From Congeria kusceri (Eukaryota > Mollusca > Bivalvia > Myida > Dreissenidae), in the NCBI GenBank assembly GCA_027627225.1, contig CM051029.1, forward strand, positions 9,593,215 through 9,657,214: a stretch of DNA of 64,000 bases, in the 5' to 3' direction. Below, one piece after another: positions 60,297 through 64,000 of this stretch; within the stretch, counting starts at the first letter, position 1; every line of letters begins with the position of its first letter. The notes beneath the pieces were generated by a model that had not been told where the DNA came from, did no database searches, and worked only from the letters and a program-made list of their open reading frames with translations. The position numbers were made by a program, and so were the translations under genes.

Positions 60297-60346
60297 CGCA
60301 ACTGTATCAATTCCGGAAGTCGTTGCCAATTAGGCATACAGTTGTT
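60297..60346 (+). repeat. Dispersed short repeat, arm 1
   Basis: Contains CAACTGTATCAATTCCGGAA, present as a 29-bp exact inverted match at 62080-62108. Similarity extends some 20 bp beyond on one side. Confidence 0.75.
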
Positions 60347-60349
60347 TAT

Positions 60350-61560
60350 GCTTATGATTTACTTGATCGATACTGGATATTGTTGGCAGTGATTTCTCTC
60401 AAATTCCAAATGAAAGGTATTTGTACCTGTCTTTTTATTAACCCAGCATATTTTCAATTACATGTGGTATTCATAAACAGACATCCCCTTTAGAGAATTA
60501 TTCAGAAAGTTGGTAGGCTCGTTGCTTCACAAACATCAAAAAGTATATATTTATCTGAATCTCGTGTGCAGAATGTACTCGTCGCTGGGCTGTCTTTTTT
60601 GGAACAGGTATAATTTGCGGATGTGTTGCTATTAAATTGTAATATGGTAACATTTATAGTTGAGTTGTAAGGTCTGCATTGGAAGATATAATGTAAACAC
60701 CAGCGAATTTTGGGTCAAGAACGCAGTCAACAACGCCTAACAACGAACAATGTCCTATTTTAATGCTTCCTTTGAAACACTCAATTAGGGCATTTATTGT
60801 TGAACTAAAATTAAACAGCAGCGTCACATTTTATTCCCCATCCTCAGCAAATCGATCGATGCAGGTGCCTGAAATGTTAACGTAATGAAAAAACACGCCG
60901 TCAAATATGGCATTTCTGTAGTTTGTTTGCTGTTTAAATATTGCATTTTAATAAAAATATATGAAAAAAGTGTTATTTCTAGATTAATTATTGACATGAA
61001 TTACAGCCGCATTTTACGGTTGGTAGATGTGCTCATTTATCTTTATATTTGGCAATAAATGAACATGTCGAAAAGAGTATACTGTACGCCTAACTGCACA
61101 AAACATTATTTTGAACTGTTTGTTTGACTGTATCCTGATCGCAATTTCAGTAATATGGCACACAATCGTTAATATATGTTAGACGTGTTGTTTTTTTCAG
61201 ATTTAGTAATTACCTGTATTACGATAACAGTTTACAGTACAGAGATGTAATCATAAATCTTTATGTTTGGCTTCAAATGAACCTTTCCCAAATCGTGTAC
61301 TGCATATATATATATATTAATTGTCGAAAGGCAGAAACAATAAGGTGTTCAATTCGTAAACAACCAAGCCATTGCGTATAAACTCTTCAATAACTGTGTT
61401 TCCTAATAGTACAGCGACAAGATTTATATCGAGGGTAAATGTATAACTGTAGATCATCCTGCGCATTAAGTCAAATCGAGAAGATAATTACATCAGACTT
61501 CCACAAATCCTGTATAAACATTAAAAAATCAGCCAAAATCCACCATCTAAATTATTGTTT
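60350..61560. other. Insert between the duplicated-block halves, nothing recognised
   Basis: AT-rich sequence. No transposase or RT frame was seen. Confidence 0.4.
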
Positions 61561-61564
61561 CAGT

Positions 61565-61715
61565 TATGAATACATCATGATTAGGCATTTAGTCAGATGT
61601 ACAACAACGGTGTGATTAAGCATACAGTACTGACGATTACGCATACGGTTTTCAAAAACAAAACAAAATTGCGATAAGGATACAGTCAATATGCAATGAG
61701 GCATACAGTCGCAAA
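61565..61715 (+). repeat. Irregular GATTAGGCATACAGT-type repeats
   Basis: About five diverged copies of GATTAGGCATACAGT spaced 25-40 bp apart. The same phrase also occurs beside the dispersed short repeat at 60333. Confidence 0.6.
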
Positions 61716-62056
61716 GAATCAGTCGTCCCAAAAATAATAAATTTTATATACATCTGAAACAAACATGTGACAAATTGTGAGCTATATGTGTAAATGAGAT
61801 ACTGCTGTACCAAATTACAAATTTTACACATTAGTTATTTTATGTTACGAAGTATACGTTGAAAGATAATTTGGAAAACGATGCGATTTTTAAAAACAGC
61901 ACATCAATTGGATACAATTTTTCAAACGAAGTGCAATTTTATAGTAATAATCATACATACAAAACCCTACATTAGAGGGGAAAATATACCCATTTACATC
62001 TGTTGTGTAAATGTATGAATAATTCCACGTGTTTTGATGACAGTTCCAACCAAGAA

Positions 62057-62108
62057 ACACAGATGTATATCTACTCGGCGCCGACTTCCGGAATTGATAC
62101 AGTTGCGT
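62057..62108 (-). repeat. Dispersed short repeat, arm 2 (inverted)
   Basis: The minus strand matches 60297-60346, with a 29-bp exact core. Confidence 0.75.
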
Positions 62109-62114
62109 TCGTAC

Positions 62115-63860
62115 ACTGTGAGAATAACTGTTTACTAAATCCCGTAATAAACTGCTATATTCTTGCCTAAGTAGCCCGCATCGCCCGTGCACTGTGTTTA
62201 ATACGGTTCACTGCAGTTGGGTAAACACAAATTTCGCCTTGTGTTTGTGTATACTGTCCTATGAAATATGTCCTAAAATGAAGAAATAAAAAATACCATT
62301 CATTGGTAAATTAATGCTAATGTATTGTTATTTCGTAGTAAATACTGTGCATAGTTCCTTTTTACAGTCCAAAGTTGTTAGTATAAGTTAAATGTAATAC
62401 TGTTATAAGCTTTTCAAGGATACATTACCCTTCAATTTTATATGCAATGCGAATGAAATATATAGTAATATTATAATATAGTTATAATTAATATTAAATG
62501 GTTGCAAAAGAGGCACATATACCAGTTTGGTATAGTGCAAAATGTAAACACACTGTTAAGAAAGTAATGTCGCTTTTTAACGTTTATTTAGACCTAGTAT
62601 ATCATTTATGTAATTGGTGTTTTGCTATGTCAAAGCGATATTTGTGTATAATTTGACTCATTATCAAAATAATATTTACATTTTAACTGCATTCGCAAAG
62701 ATTTATTATGTATTATGATGTATTATTGTTATGATATTTTCATGTCATTATTAAATTCTACTTTCCCGTTGATATTAACAGTGTTTGTGATACTTTTTAA
62801 TGGAAATTCCACTGTACCGTAATGATCGCTAATAATTAGAAACCGAAAGTAGATTTCGCGTATGTAAGACATTTGAATTTAGTTTGTATTCACGCAACTT
62901 AATCTGTTCATTATTCCATGTTTGAGGTATGTTCGATACCAAATCTATATTTGTTCTGGGTATAAGATTCTAATGCAACATCAGTTGTTGCACTAGTCTG
63001 TTACCACAGCAAAAACACACTATTTTTCTGATATTTCGCTCGACAGGGCTTTATCAGAGTTTATGACTATGAATTAACACTACATATTTGCAAATTTAAA
63101 AGTAAATGTATCGTGCGACATATCAGAAGAAAAGACTGTGTTTATATTTCCCTACTAGATACGAAACTGTGTATTCTGTTATCTGTAATCTTATACATAT
63201 ATGAAACATAGACAACTTCAAATTTTAACATAGGAAACGTGCAACTAGACTAGTTCTCATTTTTAAATGCCAACACGTTACACGTTTTTAACTCCCATAA
63301 AATATTTCTTCTAGTTATATACTTGTAAATTTACCTCATAATTCCCTAGTCCTCATAATGTCGACATTTGCTATTCGTCTGTGTGGCCTTTACATATTGT
63401 CCAAGTTTCTTTTCGTATTGTGTGATGGTTTCGTTTCGTACAGTCGGTAAAAAATGCAAGTGAGAACCGTTATAAACATGAACTGATCGATTCAGGTAAA
63501 TCGAATTGAAATTACAGACGATTTCAGCGTGTTTTATAAAACAAAAACCACGATTCCCCCTATTTGCAATAAATGGTTGATCCCCTCATTATCAACACAA
63601 TTTAAACCGACTGTAATGAATCTTTAACAAAACAGAATCATGTTCTAAACTGATCCTGTTGTTTTGTGCAGAGATTGTTACCTTTTTGCGAACCATACTA
63701 ATTATGTCCGAAATCCACTTGTTTTGTGAGCTTTTATACAGGCCGGTAATTATGGCACTTTTGTTTGTTATCAATGACAGTGGAACCAATCAGTTTTTCT
63801 ATAAGGTTCAGTGGTAGAAAACATGCATTGTCATACCTGTGGTCTAAGTCGGATATATCT
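62115..63860. other. Intergenic, nothing recognised
   Basis: AT-rich sequence without supported features. Confidence 0.45.
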
Positions 63861-63863
63861 CTC

Positions 63864-63915
63864 GTAGCCGTGTTCTACGCTACGCTCGTTTCTAAGGTTC
63901 ATAGAACACGGCTAC
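63864..63915. repeat. Perfect 13-bp-stem hairpin
   Basis: GTAGCCGTGTTCT (63864-63876) and its exact complement (63903-63915) enclose a 26-nt loop. Upstream sequence (GGTCTAAGTCG, CTCTCGTAGC) also resembles 52405-52440, suggesting the end of a dispersed element. Confidence 0.7.
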
Positions 63916-63919
63916 TGGT

Positions 63920-64000
63920 TATCTATCCTATACATAATACAGTTATGACATCAATAATAATGTGAACCACGTGCACGAACAAAACAAAATAATGTATAGG
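63920..64000 (+). repeat. Receptor-upstream duplicated block, copy 3 (right part), cut by window end
   Basis: ATACAGTTATGACATCAA and GTGCACGAACAAA match 32528-32590 and 25588-25650, so the block resumes after an insert of about 3.9 kb. By analogy with copy 1, receptor exons might follow beyond the window. Confidence 0.7.

Noticed and set aside
59930..60493. 187-codon open frame on the plus strand
   Set aside because: It starts inside the duplicated non-coding block (homologous to 32.2-32.4 kb, where it is not conserved) and runs into a dispersed repeat. No domain recognised.

Overview
The window is AT-rich eukaryotic DNA (roughly one third G+C), most likely from a bivalve mollusc. No bacterial-style genes are present. 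Three things suggest a bivalve. The dispersed tandem repeats at 7.9-9.2, 12.7-14.1 and 55.4-55.9 kb look like repeats common in bivalve genomes. The retrotransposon families are typical of bivalves. The immunoglobulin-superfamily exons have short phase-1 introns. This is recognition from memory, not a database result, and the species is not identified.

Layout. 0-10 kb: an orphan membrane-segment exon near 0.4 kb and two decayed non-LTR reverse transcriptase fragments (3.5-4.6 and 9.2-9.8 kb). 8-20 kb: interspersed tandem repeats, a 27-bp minisatellite of about 1.3 kb and a very large AGT/ATT microsatellite field. 21-24 kb: a 637-bp MITE whose arms carry tRNA-like sequence, and an apparently recent 396-bp miniature LTR retrotransposon (TRIM) with identical 147-bp LTRs that also contain a tRNA-like pol III promoter. 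25-31 kb: a plus-strand, multi-exon, single-Ig transmembrane receptor pseudogene, preceded by a regulatory-looking block that recurs at 31.8-33.0 kb, at 59.4-60.0 kb and at the right edge. 33.3-50.1 kb: a minus-strand multi-Ig/FN3/TM receptor pseudogene with tyrosine motifs in its tail. A decayed 8.6-kb Ty3/Gypsy element (34.1-42.7 kb) sits in the intron between its TM exon and its cytoplasmic exons. 48-64 kb: MITEs, SINE-like tRNA heads, a TTG microsatellite, and fragments of one more plus-strand receptor gene (56.9-57.8 kb).

Reading. The unifying theme is a cluster of duplicated, mostly dead immune-type or adhesion Ig receptors colonised by mobile elements. Splice phases across the exons I assigned are largely consistent (2-nt start, 1-nt end). 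This supports real gene structure, and most exons carry a stop or frameshift. Every gene model here was read by eye. No exon has transcript support, and the 5' ends of both main receptor genes were not found.
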